NCBI RefSeq assembly: GCF_001029435.1
Contig: NZ_LDOV01000030.1
Coordinates: forward strand, 62,001 to 126,000
Length of the DNA stretch: 64,000 bases
Source of the DNA: Photobacterium aphoticum
GTDB lineage: Bacteria > Pseudomonadota > Gammaproteobacteria > Enterobacterales > Vibrionaceae
Direction: 5' to 3'
Shown here: in pieces, positions 17,515 through 26,166 of the stretch
How the letters are laid out: each line of letters begins with the position of its first letter
Position numbering within the stretch: position 1 is the stretch's first letter
Notes under the pieces: generated by a model
Databases searched by the model: none
Told to the model about the DNA's origin: nothing
What the model saw: the letters and a program-made list of their open reading frames with translations, nothing else
Program-made: the position numbers and the translations under genes

Positions 17515-18594
17515 ATGATGACAACAAAACAAGATGTTTTAACCTTGATGAAGCGTGTGTACCGTTATCAGGCGGCTAATCAGACACGCAGTGTTATTCG
17601 TCGTAGTGGTGCAACACGTTTTATTAAAGATACGGATTGGGAGCGTGGTGTTTTCTGGTCATGTGTTTCTGCTGCATGGACGGCAACCGACGATCATGAA
17701 TATCTTGAGGGTGTAATGAACTACACCCTGCACACGGGGTATCGTACAGGCGCATTTCCGCGTTTTGCCGATGATCATGTGTGTGCGCAAGCTTACTTGG
17801 ATGTTTACCCGCTTGTGAATATTCCAGAGGCGCTTGAGCCAACCATTAAAGCCTTCAATATTATGTTGGATGAGCCTCAACCTGGTCACCGCGACTGGTG
17901 GTGGGTGGATTCCTTATTCATGGCACCGCCTGCCTTTGCCGCATTGTCAAAAATAACGGGTGAGCGTAAGTATGTGGATTACATGCATACCGCTTTCTTT
18001 GATGCCATTGACCATTTATATGATCCGGAAACCGGTTTGTATTACCGGGACTACCGTTATATGCCAACGGAAATTGGTCAGCAGTATCGGAATGAGTTTG
18101 GTGACGGTGGCGCAGAGTTCCGTGAAGCCAATGGTGAAAAGGTATTCTGGTCTCGTGGTATTGGCTGGTTGCTGGCTGCTTGCCCTCGTGTATTGGCCCG
18201 TTTGCCAGAAGATTTCGAGGCGCGTCAACCGTACTTGAATGTGTTTACAGCGTTGGCTGCTGAAGTGGTGAAATACCAACAAGAAGACGGCTTCTGGCGT
18301 ACCAGTTTGCTGGATCCAGACAACTTCCCTGCACCGGAAAGTAGCGCAACAGCGTTGTTCTGTTATGGCTTAGCATGGGGGATCAATAACGGCCAACTAG
18401 ATCGTGAGACCTATTTGCCAGTAGTTGAAAAAGCCTGGGCGGCCCTGGAAACCTGTGTGCATGAAAATGGCATGATGGGATGGGTGCAACTGCCTGCCTT
18501 TAACCCGCGTGATGTGCAGTTTGAACATAACATTGATTACGGCGCAGGTGCCTTCTTATTGGCAGCGACTGAGATGTTGACGTTAGCCCAATAA
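17515..18594 (+). CDS. cytoplasmic unsaturated uronyl hydrolase, GH105/GH88 type
   Basis: A 359-residue (alpha/alpha)6-barrel glycoside hydrolase. Segments typical of the GH105 (YteR/YesR) branch are DWWWVDSLFMAPPAF at about 125-140, the second aspartate region LYYRDYRYMP, VFWSRGIGWLLAA and GFWRTSLLDPDNFPAPESSATALFCYGLAWGIN. These enzymes hydrate the C4-C5 double bond of an unsaturated uronyl residue left by a lyase. There is no signal peptide, so it acts inside the cell, which implies that an unsaturated oligo- or disaccharide is imported. GH88 enzymes are the usual choice in glycosaminoglycan loci, so a GH105-like member here is somewhat unexpected. AAAGGAATAAACGTA precedes the ATG; terminator follows. 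Confidence 0.85.
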   Translation: MMTTKQDVLTLMKRVYRYQAANQTRSVIRRSGATRFIKDTDWERGVFWSCVSAAWTATDDHEYLEGVMNYTLHTGYRTGAFPRFADDHVCAQAYLDVYPLVNIPEALEPTIKAFNIMLDEPQPGHRDWWWVDSLFMAPPAFAALSKITGERKYVDYMHTAFFDAIDHLYDPETGLYYRDYRYMPTEIGQQYRNEFGDGGAEFREANGEKVFWSRGIGWLLAACPRVLARLPEDFEARQPYLNVFTALAAEVVKYQQEDGFWRTSLLDPDNFPAPESSATALFCYGLAWGINNGQLDRETYLPVVEKAWAALETCVHENGMMGWVQLPAFNPRDVQFEHNIDYGAGAFLLAATEMLTLAQ

Positions 18595-18618
18595 CACATA
18601 GACAGGATGAAACGCATT

Positions 18619-18655
18619 AAAGCTGATTTTATAGATATAAAGTCAGCTTTTTTTA
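18619..18655 (+). terminator. terminator of the aga-kduI-GH105 operon
   Basis: AAAGCTGA pairs with TCAGCTTT, and the inner TTTATA/TATAAA extends the stem to about 14 pairs around a 2-base turn with one mismatch. Seven T follow. Confidence 0.85.
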
Positions 18656-18659
18656 TCTC

Positions 18660-18679
18660 TTTCATTTGTTATATCGATT
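18660..18679 (+). promoter_or_regulatory. weak AgaR-like element before CBM9-like gene
   Basis: TTTCATTTGTTATATCGATT shares the TTTC-x-TTTGTT core with the element at 19738, 12 of 20 bases in all. It lies 68 bases before the start of the secreted CBM9-like gene. Weaker than the other copies. Confidence 0.35.
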
Positions 18680-18746
18680 TTGATTGACCTGTTTTATTAC
18701 AGAGCTTTTCGCTCACCACTTTTATCGCACAACAAGGATGACTCAT

Positions 18747-19469
18747 ATGAAAAAAGCGTTTGGTATATCGGCACTAGTTATGGCGAGTGCTTTCTCCGCA
18801 CACGTGGCTGCTGAATCGGTTTCGAATTATCAGGTGCAATTTACGTCGCAGGCTCCGGTGATTGATGGCACCGGCAATGATGCGGTATGGCAAAGCGCAA
18901 AAACACTGACACAGTTTTCGTTCCCGTGGCGTACTCAAATGGCCCCTGCGACAGAATTTAAAGCATTGTGGGATACTAACGCGATGTATTTCCGTTACCG
19001 TGTGGAAGATAAACAATTGGCGGTGGGAACCGATCCTGAGCGGGCTATTCTAGACTCTGACAGGGTGGAAATCTTTCTTGCCAAAGATGTAGGCCTTTCA
19101 CAGTATTACACCATGGAAATCGATGCTAAATCGCGCGTATTCAGCGGTAAAGCGGCTTACGATACAGCGATGAAAAAACGCACCGCATTAGACAGTACCT
19201 GGCAATGGCCGGGGCTGGTGGCAAAAGCCAGTTTGACCGAGACCGGTTATGTGGTGGAAGGATCGTTACCGCTGAAAACCCTCGATGCGTTGGGTTTATG
19301 GCAAGACAGTGCAAAAACCACCTTGTTGTGTGCACTTATGCGTGCGGAGTTTACACCGCAGCCGAACGGGAAAATCGACATGGGCTGGATGACATGGGTT
19401 GATCCAAATACACCAAAGCCTAATTTCCATAACCCTGGCACCTTTGGGACGTGTACGTTCACGCAATAA
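18747..19469 (+). CDS. secreted CBM9-like carbohydrate-binding protein
   Basis: A 240-residue protein starting MKKAFGISALVMASAFSAHVAA, a Sec signal peptide. The mature part has the family-9-like pattern: PVIDGTGNDAVWQSAKTLTQF, ATEFKALWDTNAMYFRYRVEDKQL and DSDRVEIFLAKD, then YYTMEIDAKSRVF and a final MGWMTWVDPNTPKPNFHNPGTFG. Such domains bind sugar chain ends; some are attached to hydrolases but here the domain stands alone. The start at 18747 has AAGGA 8 bases upstream, better placed than the ATG at 18738. It probably binds the island substrate in the periplasm or at the surface; this is inference from context. Confidence 0.75.
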   Translation: MKKAFGISALVMASAFSAHVAAESVSNYQVQFTSQAPVIDGTGNDAVWQSAKTLTQFSFPWRTQMAPATEFKALWDTNAMYFRYRVEDKQLAVGTDPERAILDSDRVEIFLAKDVGLSQYYTMEIDAKSRVFSGKAAYDTAMKKRTALDSTWQWPGLVAKASLTETGYVVEGSLPLKTLDALGLWQDSAKTTLLCALMRAEFTPQPNGKIDMGWMTWVDPNTPKPNFHNPGTFGTCTFTQ

Positions 19470-19490
19470 GGGCGGCGAAACCTTTACTTT

Positions 19491-19539
19491 AGCCTGCGGT
19501 GACTTCTTACGGCATAAGAAGTCACCGCAGGCTTTTTTA
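19491..19539 (+). terminator. very strong terminator with perfect 18-bp stem
   Basis: The arms at 19491-19508 and 19516-19533 are perfect complements over 18 bases (AGCCTGCGGTGACTTCTT on the left), with a 7-base loop and six T after. It closes the CBM9-like gene transcript. Confidence 0.92.
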
Positions 19540-19672
19540 TGTCTGGTGTTTTTTAGTTTTGTCGATTCATTTGCTATTAGAGAGGATAGCACACGCTATT
19601 TTCAGGTGCTAATGAGCTAATCGAAAGAGCTGATGTGCTTAAATCGTAAATCAGCCCAATGTTAAGAAGAAA

Positions 19673-19692
19673 TTTCGTTTCATTGCTTTTGA
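19673..19692 (+). promoter_or_regulatory. putative AgaR operator A upstream of sulfatase maturase
   Basis: TTTCGTTTCATTGCTTTTGA fits the remembered Escherichia coli AgaR consensus (TTTCRTTTYRTTTYNYTTKK) with about two mismatches. It lies 65 bases before a second copy (19738), close to six helical turns. Confidence 0.55.
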
Positions 19693-19737
19693 TATTCTTC
19701 GTATGATTACGATGTTGTGATGATTATCGCTTTAATG

Positions 19738-19757
19738 TTTCGTTTGTTTTCGTATTA
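19738..19757 (+). promoter_or_regulatory. putative AgaR operator B upstream of sulfatase maturase
   Basis: TTTCGTTTGTTTTCGTATTA shares 17 of 20 bases with the minus-strand element at 9354-9335 in the agaR leader and 14 of 20 with operator A. It is 37 bases before the start of the maturase gene. Confidence 0.6.
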
Positions 19758-19793
19758 TGCGGATTCGCAAATTACAAAAACAAAGGAAAGTCC

Positions 19794-21074
19794 ATGGTGC
19801 AGGCAAATCCCCTGAAAGCGCGTTTTCATATGATGGCGAAACCGACGAGTTATCGTTGTAACCTGAAATGTGAATATTGTTTCTATTTAGAAAAAGAAGC
19901 ATTGCTTGATGGAAAGACGTCGTCACCGTGTGGACAATCCCAGCCGACAACGGTGAAGCCCCAACAAGATGTGATGTCAGATAGCGTATTGAAGCGCTAT
20001 GTTCGAGACTACATTGCCTCTCAACCATCAGACAGTATCGATTTCTCTTGGCAGGGCGGTGAACCAACGTTAGCGGGGCTCGATTTTTATCGCCGTGTTG
20101 TGAAGTATCAGCGCCAGTACGCCGCAGGGAAAGCCATCACAAACAGCTTCCAGACCAATGCGGTAGCCATTAATCGACAGTGGGCACAGTTCTTTGCTGA
20201 ACACCAATTTCTGATTGGCGTTTCAGTGGATGGTACTCCAGAGGTGCATGATAAATACCGTATCTCTGTGAATGGCAAACCGACGTTTGAGCGTGTAAAA
20301 CGTACGATCGATCTGCTGTTAGAATTCCAAGTGGAATTTAATGTGCTGACGGTGATTAACGATCAAAACTGGAACAAGGGAAAAGAAACCTATCAGTTTT
20401 TGAAATCGTTAGGTGCAAAACACATGCAGTTTATTCCCATTGTGGAGGTACAAGGTTCGGCGCAGCAATCGACGGATCATTATGCGCCAAATAGGGAAGC
20501 GGTATTGACGCACTTCTCTGTGCCTGCCCATGGTTACGGTGAGTTCATGACGCAGGTATTTGAAGAATGGCTGAAAGAAGATGTGGGTCATGTGTATGTC
20601 CGCATGTTTGACAGCGTTCTAGCAACCTGGTTGGGCTATCCTGCCTCTGTCTGCGTGCAGTCCAAAAACTGTGGGCAAGCCATGGTGATTGAAGCCAATG
20701 GTGATGTCTATTCTTGTGACCATTATGTGTACCCGGCTAACCGGTTAGGCAATATTGCTCAAACAACACTTAGCAAACTGGCAACCAGTAAGCAGCAACA
20801 ACGTTTTGGGCAAGCAAAATCATTGAGGTTGACCGATCAGTGTCAATCTTGCGAAGTCCATGGTTTGTGTTACGGCGGCTGCCCTAAACACCGCATTGTG
20901 ACGCAGGCCGGTCAAAAACATAAGCACAATTATTTGTGTGAATCGTATCAACGTATTTTTCGCCACACTGCACCGGCAATGCATGTCATGGCGCAAACCA
21001 TCAGCCAAGGGGGAACCGCCGCTGATGCCCTACCGTTATTGAAAAAAATGCGTCATCAACATGTTTTTGCCTAA
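19794..21074 (+). CDS. anaerobic sulfatase-maturating enzyme (radical SAM, SPASM)
   Basis: A 426-residue radical SAM protein that oxidises the active-site cysteine (or serine) of sulfatases to formylglycine in the cytoplasm. The radical cluster motif CNLKCEYC is at about 22-29 in YRCNLKCEYCFYLEKE. The DFSWQGGEPTLAGLDFYR SAM-binding segment is at about 82-98. The C-terminal SPASM domain supplies auxiliary cluster cysteines (CVQSKNCGQAM, GDVYSCDHYVYP, CQSCEVHGLCYGGCPKHR). AAAGGA lies upstream of ATG 19794. The adjacent sulfatase at 21131 and the one at 25755 both have cysteine-type motifs, so both are probable substrates. Confidence 0.93.
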   Translation: MVQANPLKARFHMMAKPTSYRCNLKCEYCFYLEKEALLDGKTSSPCGQSQPTTVKPQQDVMSDSVLKRYVRDYIASQPSDSIDFSWQGGEPTLAGLDFYRRVVKYQRQYAAGKAITNSFQTNAVAINRQWAQFFAEHQFLIGVSVDGTPEVHDKYRISVNGKPTFERVKRTIDLLLEFQVEFNVLTVINDQNWNKGKETYQFLKSLGAKHMQFIPIVEVQGSAQQSTDHYAPNREAVLTHFSVPAHGYGEFMTQVFEEWLKEDVGHVYVRMFDSVLATWLGYPASVCVQSKNCGQAMVIEANGDVYSCDHYVYPANRLGNIAQTTLSKLATSKQQQRFGQAKSLRLTDQCQSCEVHGLCYGGCPKHRIVTQAGQKHKHNYLCESYQRIFRHTAPAMHVMAQTISQGGTAADALPLLKKMRHQHVFA

Positions 21075-21130
21075 TGCAAATCGTATGGATTTGCCATTTT
21101 TTACATAACAACGGAAGTAAGGAGTGAATA

Positions 21131-22762
21131 ATGAACCTGTCATTAGCGAATAAGACAGTGGTTGCCAGTCTCGTTGCTGCAGCGTGTGTTGCGGCACCAT
21201 TGAGTGCCTATGCCGCCAAGCCAGTTGAACAACCCAACGTTTTGTTAGTGATCATGGATGACCTGGGTACAGGGCAGCTGGATTTTGCATTGGACAGCTT
21301 AGATAAAGATGAGCTGGCGAAGCGCCCTGTGCCAGTACGTTATCAGGGTGATCTGGATAAAATGATTGATGCCGCGCAGCGCGCCATGCCCAATGTGGCA
21401 GAACTGGCTGACAACGGCGTGAAAATGACCAATGCGTTTGTTGCACACCCTGTATGTGGGCCGTCGCGTGCAGGTATTTTTACCGGTCGCTATCCAACCA
21501 GTTTTGGTACGTACAGTAATGATGATGCCCTAAAAGGGATCCCTCTGGATGTGAAATTGCTGCCAGCATTGTTCCAGGAAAATGGCTACCGTACCGCGAA
21601 CATTGGTAAATGGCACAATGCACAGATCGTCAGTAAGAATCGTGTCGCGGAAGATGCGCGTACTCGCGATTATCACGATATTCAGATCCCTGTTGTGGGC
21701 AAAGGGTTTGGTCCGGAAGAACGTGGCTTTGATTACTCATACAGTTTTTATGCCTCCGGTGCCGCACTTTGGAACTCCCCTGCGATTTATGAAAATGGTA
21801 AAAATATTCCCGCACCAGGTTATTTGACCCATAATCTGACGAATAAAACGTTGGAATTTATTAAAGAGAGTGGCGACAAGCCGTTCTTTATCAACTTGGC
21901 TTACAGCGTACCGCATATTCCATTGGAAGACGCATCACCGGCGAAATACATGGATCGCTTTAACACCGGCAACGTGGAAGCCGATAAGTACTTCGCTGCC
22001 ATTAACGCGGCTGACGAAGGTCTTGGTCAGATCATGGATCTATTGAAAGAGAAAGGTGAGTTAGATAACACCATGATCTTCTTCCTGTCAGACAATGGTG
22101 CGGTGCATGAATCCCCAATGCCGATGAACGGTATGGATCGCGGCTATAAAGGTCAGATGTATAACGGCGGTGTACGTGTTCCATTTGTAGTGTCTTGGCC
22201 AGATCAGATCCCAGCCGGTAAGAACAACCATACATTGATTTCAGCTTTGGACATTCTACCGACTGCATTGAAAGCGGCGGGCATTGAGATCCCGGCTGAC
22301 ATGAAAGTGGATGGACAGGATATTCTGCCGGTAATGGCAGGTGAAGAGAAACAGTCCCCGCATGACTACATTTACTGGGCGGGTCCTGGTGCTAAACACT
22401 ACAGTGAAGAGAACGACCCGTTCTGGTACGGCTACTGGAAGTGGATCACGTATGAAAGTGATGAGATTCCACAAAACCCGAACCTAGAGAAGCTATCAAA
22501 AGGTTCTTGGGCGATCCGTGATCAAGATTGGGCATTGTATTTCTATGATGATGGCTCGAACAAGGTCAAATTGTTCAATGACAAACTGGATCCATCTGAG
22601 TCTCAAGACTTAGCTGAAAAACATCCTGAAAAAGTCGCTGAAATGAAAAATGCGTTCTACAACTGGATTAAAGATAAGCCAAAACCCGTTGCGTGGGGCC
22701 AAGACCGTTACCATGTATTGACTGAATCAGCGAAAAGTTCACCTAATTTAGTGAAGAACTAA
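21131..22762 (+). CDS. Cys-type S1 sulfatase, Sec-exported
   Basis: A 543-residue periplasmic sulfatase of the alkaline-phosphatase fold. Residues 1-29 are a Sec signal peptide ending SAYAA. The metal site aspartates are in NVLLVIMDDLGTGQ; the formylglycine motif is C-G-P-S-R in HPVCGPSRAGIFTGRYPT at about 118-133; GKWHNAQ and FLSDNGAVHE supply further active-site residues. It resembles N-acetylgalactosamine-6- or -4-sulfatases, but regiospecificity cannot be read. AAGGAG precedes ATG 21131; it follows the maturase by 56 bases and is probably cotranscribed with it. Terminator at 22807. Confidence 0.9.
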   Translation: MNLSLANKTVVASLVAAACVAAPLSAYAAKPVEQPNVLLVIMDDLGTGQLDFALDSLDKDELAKRPVPVRYQGDLDKMIDAAQRAMPNVAELADNGVKMTNAFVAHPVCGPSRAGIFTGRYPTSFGTYSNDDALKGIPLDVKLLPALFQENGYRTANIGKWHNAQIVSKNRVAEDARTRDYHDIQIPVVGKGFGPEERGFDYSYSFYASGAALWNSPAIYENGKNIPAPGYLTHNLTNKTLEFIKESGDKPFFINLAYSVPHIPLEDASPAKYMDRFNTGNVEADKYFAAINAADEGLGQIMDLLKEKGELDNTMIFFLSDNGAVHESPMPMNGMDRGYKGQMYNGGVRVPFVVSWPDQIPAGKNNHTLISALDILPTALKAAGIEIPADMKVDGQDILPVMAGEEKQSPHDYIYWAGPGAKHYSEENDPFWYGYWKWITYESDEIPQNPNLEKLSKGSWAIRDQDWALYFYDDGSNKVKLFNDKLDPSESQDLAEKHPEKVAEMKNAFYNWIKDKPKPVAWGQDRYHVLTESAKSSPNLVKN

Positions 22763-22806
22763 TTTAGTATCACTATATCTTGTAAATAAATCCAACTATC
22801 TATCAT

Positions 22807-22839
22807 AAAAAGCCAAAAGCATCTGCTTTTGGCTTTTTT
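22807..22839 (+). terminator. terminator of maturase-sulfatase operon
   Basis: AAAAAGCCAAAAGC pairs with GCTTTTGGCTTTTT around a 4-base loop; the T-run continues into TTATTATT. Confidence 0.9.
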
Positions 22840-23337
22840 ATTATTAGGTTTTCTATTTACATTTATTTGATATTCATCGTGCATTCAATGCATGTTGATT
22901 TCTATAGTGGCTTTAGATTGACTTTCTTTTTATTAGATATAATTGCATGGTACAACGTCATTGGCTGTTCTGCTGTTTATGTACACGTATCTATTTATGT
23001 GTTTTTCATTTTGCATGCGAGCTGTCTCGTGGATAATAAAGTGGTAAACAAAGATGTGGAAAAATAATTTATTGCAGGAGCGAAGAGATGAGAGGTGATA
23101 AGGATGAACAGGTTTATATTACGAGTTTGATAACGTCATCATAGTGATAAGTACGCAGCTAAATATCATGATCATAACGTTATTGTTATAGATACAGTGA
23201 CGGTGAGCGACGGAGGTATATTATAAGAGGGATGATAATGACAGTTCGAACGTTCTATCACATCGTTACAAATAAGAAAGGCGGTTCCAAGAGGCTGGTT
23301 CATTGGGCATCTATTATTTATATCTAGATAAGATGAC
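22840..23337. other. AT-rich intergenic stretch, no convincing gene
   Basis: About 500 bases. A 66-codon frame at 22867 is hydrophobic, very AT-rich and has no ribosome site; I reject it. A short frame of 18 codons starts at ATG 23088 behind GCAGGAG and ends near 23143 (MRGDKDEQVYITSLITSS); its ribosome site is good but nothing supports a product. No tRNA, repeat or attachment site is visible. Confidence 0.4.
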
Positions 23338-23366
23338 ATAAAAAAGCCTTTGCAATGCAAAGGCTT
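23338..23366 (-). terminator. terminator of the kdgM-like porin gene
   Basis: On the minus strand AAGCCTTTG pairs with CAAAGGCTT around a 5-base loop and six T follow. Confidence 0.85.
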
Positions 23367-23408
23367 CGTTAAGTGTCTAGCCAACAATGTTATTTTTAGG
23401 TTTGAGGC

Positions 23409-24137
23409 TTACCAGGTGTACTTGATACCCATACGGTAGCGAGTTTGACGGTCGTCGGTGATATTGCTTTGGCTAATATTACCCACTTCCACAAATGGAC
23501 GCCAGATGGTGCCTTCTGCCGTTTTGTAGGTGTACATTAAACGGAAGTTGTGTAAGTAGTTCATGTCATCATTATCAAATAATGGCTTGCCGTTACTTTC
23601 CATTTCTTTCCAAATGTTGAATTCATACTGGAAATCCCAGTTTTGAATGTTGTAGCCAAGCCAAGTATCAAATTGTTGAATTTTAGAGTGGTAGCTTGAA
23701 CCATCTTGGCCTGTCATACCGTAATCCCATAGCTTCCATTTGTATCGTGCTTGAACACGGATATTATTATCAAATTTGTAGTTCAAACGTGCGTAAGGTA
23801 CATAAATAAGTCCCGGTTCTGAAAAGTCAAGAGACATACCTACAAGGCCAACTGTATTTGGATTGAGCTTGGTATAATAGAAAGCAGAAAATTCAGAACC
23901 GTTCATGTTCATTGAATCAAACATGTTATCTTTTTGGTCGTTGTTATAACGTGCGTCCAATTCAAAACCCAGACCTTTACCTGTATCTAAAAAGGCTTTA
24001 ATACGGTCACTGTGTTTATTTCCACCATCGACATATTGGTGGCGGTATTCAATGGTTGTTTTATAGTCATTAGCTAGCGCATGAGTTCCGACAGACAAAA
24101 GCGAAGTGGCAATAACCACTTTGGTTAATGTGTTCAT
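23409..24137 (-). CDS. kdgM: KdgM-family oligosaccharide porin
   Basis: A 242-residue outer-membrane beta-barrel of the oligogalacturonate porin (KdgM/NanC) family. Signal peptide MNTLTKVVIATSLLSVGTHALA. The mature protein is an alternation of aromatic beta strands (KTTIEYRHQYVDGG, GFELDARYN, NNIRVQARYKWKLWDYG) and ends in a porin-type strand with terminal aromatic residue (RYRMGIKYTW). Known members let acidic oligosaccharides through without a strong gradient, as needed for sulfated uronate oligomers. It lies 64 bases downstream of the second sulfatase in the same direction; sulfatase and porin probably form an operon ending at the terminator at 23338. Confidence 0.88.
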   Translation of the reverse strand: MNTLTKVVIATSLLSVGTHALANDYKTTIEYRHQYVDGGNKHSDRIKAFLDTGKGLGFELDARYNNDQKDNMFDSMNMNGSEFSAFYYTKLNPNTVGLVGMSLDFSEPGLIYVPYARLNYKFDNNIRVQARYKWKLWDYGMTGQDGSSYHSKIQQFDTWLGYNIQNWDFQYEFNIWKEMESNGKPLFDNDDMNYLHNFRLMYTYKTAEGTIWRPFVEVGNISQSNITDDRQTRYRMGIKYTW

Positions 24138-24201
24138 TATTATATTCCCTAATATGTGTAGTGTTTTAAATAAAGTAAATGATATTTATGTGAAATCCGT
24201 T

Positions 24202-25755
24202 TTATGTATAAGCTTTAGCGCTGTTTGCCGGTACTTCCGTTGGACGCCAAGGATCACCGGTATGCTCTAACCACGGTATTAATTCTTCATGCACAAGTTG
24301 GTCAATTAATGCTTTATTGTTGTGGGCAATGTTGACCATTTGGTAAGGATCTTTTTGGTTGTCATGTAACGTGAACGTCAATGGTTTACCTATCTTACGA
24401 TCAATCACGAGTGTGTAGCGATTGGTGCGTACGCCACGGCGACCATAAGATTGCCCACCATAAGGCATGAAGGTATAGAATTGAGACGTCGGTTGTTTAT
24501 CCCCAGACTGGCCTTGCAAGGTACGCGCAAAGTTTGTGCCTTCCACGGTGTCTGGAATAAGATCTTGCATCCCCATTAAGCCAAACAAGGTTGGATAAAT
24601 ATCGGGGGCAGAGAACAGCAAATCATTTTGCTGTGGTGCCAATTTTCCCGGCCATCGGAAGATCATAGGAATACGCATTGATTCTTCATAATGTACGTTC
24701 TTAGTCGGCTGACCATTTGAGCCCATGCAACAGCCGTGGTCGGAGAAGAACACCACAAGCGTATCGTTGGCGAGATTAAGTCGGTCTAACTCATCAATAA
24801 TGCGACCGAATTGCTCATCTACGCCATTGACCATCGCCATATATTCTTTGAAATAGTCTGGCCCGTACCCTTCAAGATATTGTTTGTCCCACTGTACGTT
24901 CGGACGGTCATTCAGCTCTTTGGAGGATTTCCCTGCAAAACGATCCAAATATTTTTCGGGTACTTGGTCATACGGTGAATGCGGTGGGTTCATCGAAATC
25001 ACCAGCGTGAACGGTTTGCTCTCATCACGGTACTGCCCATTGGTGTTGCGTAAGTAATTAATCGCAACATCCGCTTCGTGCTCAGGACTCCATTGATCAA
25101 CATGAAGTGGCTGATCGCGCGGCGTATCATTGGTCCAATAGATTGGCTTCAAGTGTAGATCGTAAGTGCCGTAGGCGTGCCAGAAGTCAAAACCATGGCG
25201 ACGATCCGGTGCCGTCCAATCATTCCAGTAACGGCCTTCCATCGGGTTGTTATAGCTAGGCACAAAAGGTGGTTCAGGCGCATCAAGGTGCCATTTACCG
25301 ATATACCCCATGCTATATCCCTGTTCTTTCAGGATATCGGACCAAGTCACGGTATTTTTCTTCAGTTCAATACCAAAGTCTTTACCGCCAAAAGTTCCTG
25401 GCACACCGGTATGGCTATTACCTTGAATACCATTACGGTAAGGATATTGCCCAGTCATTAACATGCCACGAAATGGGGTACAAAGCGGAAAGTTAGAAAC
25501 CGCTTGTTTGAGCACCACACTTTGCTTAGCAAAGCGATCCAAATGTGGGGTAAGGCTGTTGTCTTGCTTCATGAATCCCAATGCTTGCGCACGAAACTCA
25601 TCCGGGAAAACGATCAGTAAGTTCGGTTTCTTCTGTTTGCTTGTATGTGTTGAATCTTCTTTTGTTGTGATAGCAGCATTAACAGTAAAGCTGGCGCCTG
25701 CAAGCGCACTGGAGGCGGCTATTCCTTTTAGCAATCCACGACGAGTAATAGACAT
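24202..25755 (-). CDS. Cys-type sulfatase with Tat signal peptide
   Basis: A 517-residue sulfatase. It begins MSITRRGLLKGIAASSALAGASFTVNA, a twin-arginine signal (TRRGLLK). Catalytic features are NLLIVFPDEFRAQ, the formylglycine motif C-T-P-F-R in FPLCTPFRGMLMTGQYP at about 91-107, GKWHLDAPE and VVFFSDHGCCMGSNG. Phenylalanine in the fourth motif position, where serine is usual, is tolerated in some subfamilies. The start at 25755 is chosen because it gives a normal Tat peptide and has AGGA upstream; the longer frame adds ten residues. Formylglycine must be formed by the maturase in the cytoplasm before folded export by Tat. Divergent from the DUF2264 gene. Confidence 0.9.
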   Translation of the reverse strand: MSITRRGLLKGIAASSALAGASFTVNAAITTKEDSTHTSKQKKPNLLIVFPDEFRAQALGFMKQDNSLTPHLDRFAKQSVVLKQAVSNFPLCTPFRGMLMTGQYPYRNGIQGNSHTGVPGTFGGKDFGIELKKNTVTWSDILKEQGYSMGYIGKWHLDAPEPPFVPSYNNPMEGRYWNDWTAPDRRHGFDFWHAYGTYDLHLKPIYWTNDTPRDQPLHVDQWSPEHEADVAINYLRNTNGQYRDESKPFTLVISMNPPHSPYDQVPEKYLDRFAGKSSKELNDRPNVQWDKQYLEGYGPDYFKEYMAMVNGVDEQFGRIIDELDRLNLANDTLVVFFSDHGCCMGSNGQPTKNVHYEESMRIPMIFRWPGKLAPQQNDLLFSAPDIYPTLFGLMGMQDLIPDTVEGTNFARTLQGQSGDKQPTSQFYTFMPYGGQSYGRRGVRTNRYTLVIDRKIGKPLTFTLHDNQKDPYQMVNIAHNNKALIDQLVHEELIPWLEHTGDPWRPTEVPANSAKAYT

Positions 25756-26166
25756 ACTCTTAATTCCTACAGTAAGTGAAAACACAGCATGTAAAAGTAA
25801 ACAAAAACAAATATACTTGCGTATACCTTCGAAGCGTAAGCTATCGAAGGGGTGCTAGCCGTGTTTCGGATCACAAAATAAACAATGTGAAATTTTTGGC
25901 ATGTGAATTTGTTGATCTGTCCAGCATTTTTTGTCTGATAACAATGGCGATGAACAAAGAATATGCGAAATTCTAGTTCACTATCTTTCAAATCAAAGAT
26001 TGTTGTTTTCACTTACCATCATCATATGCTTGTAAGACACAGTTATCTTTTGATTGTTTTCATTTGTAATGCGCGTAATAGGGGGTAATTACCTGTTATG
26101 GCGTTTGAATCACCGGTTTTGCAGGTGCCATATCGTACCTGCTGCAAATTTTATGGATAAAATGAC
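25756..26166. promoter_or_regulatory. divergent promoter region between Tat sulfatase and DUF2264 gene
   Basis: About 410 bases without a credible gene. It holds two copies of a 12-mer, TTGTTTTCACTT (26003-26014) and TTGTTTTCATTT (26054-26065), 51 bases apart. The second overlaps TTTCATTTG, the core of the AgaR-like elements. The minus strand near 25985-26000 reads CTTTGATTTGAAAG, resembling CTTTCGATTTGAAAG at 27684 before the aldolase gene. Likely a regulated divergent promoter. Confidence 0.4.

Noticed and set aside
22867..23067. 66-codon plus-strand frame after the first sulfatase
   Set aside because: AT-driven hydrophobic composition, no ribosome site and no family; intergenic noise.
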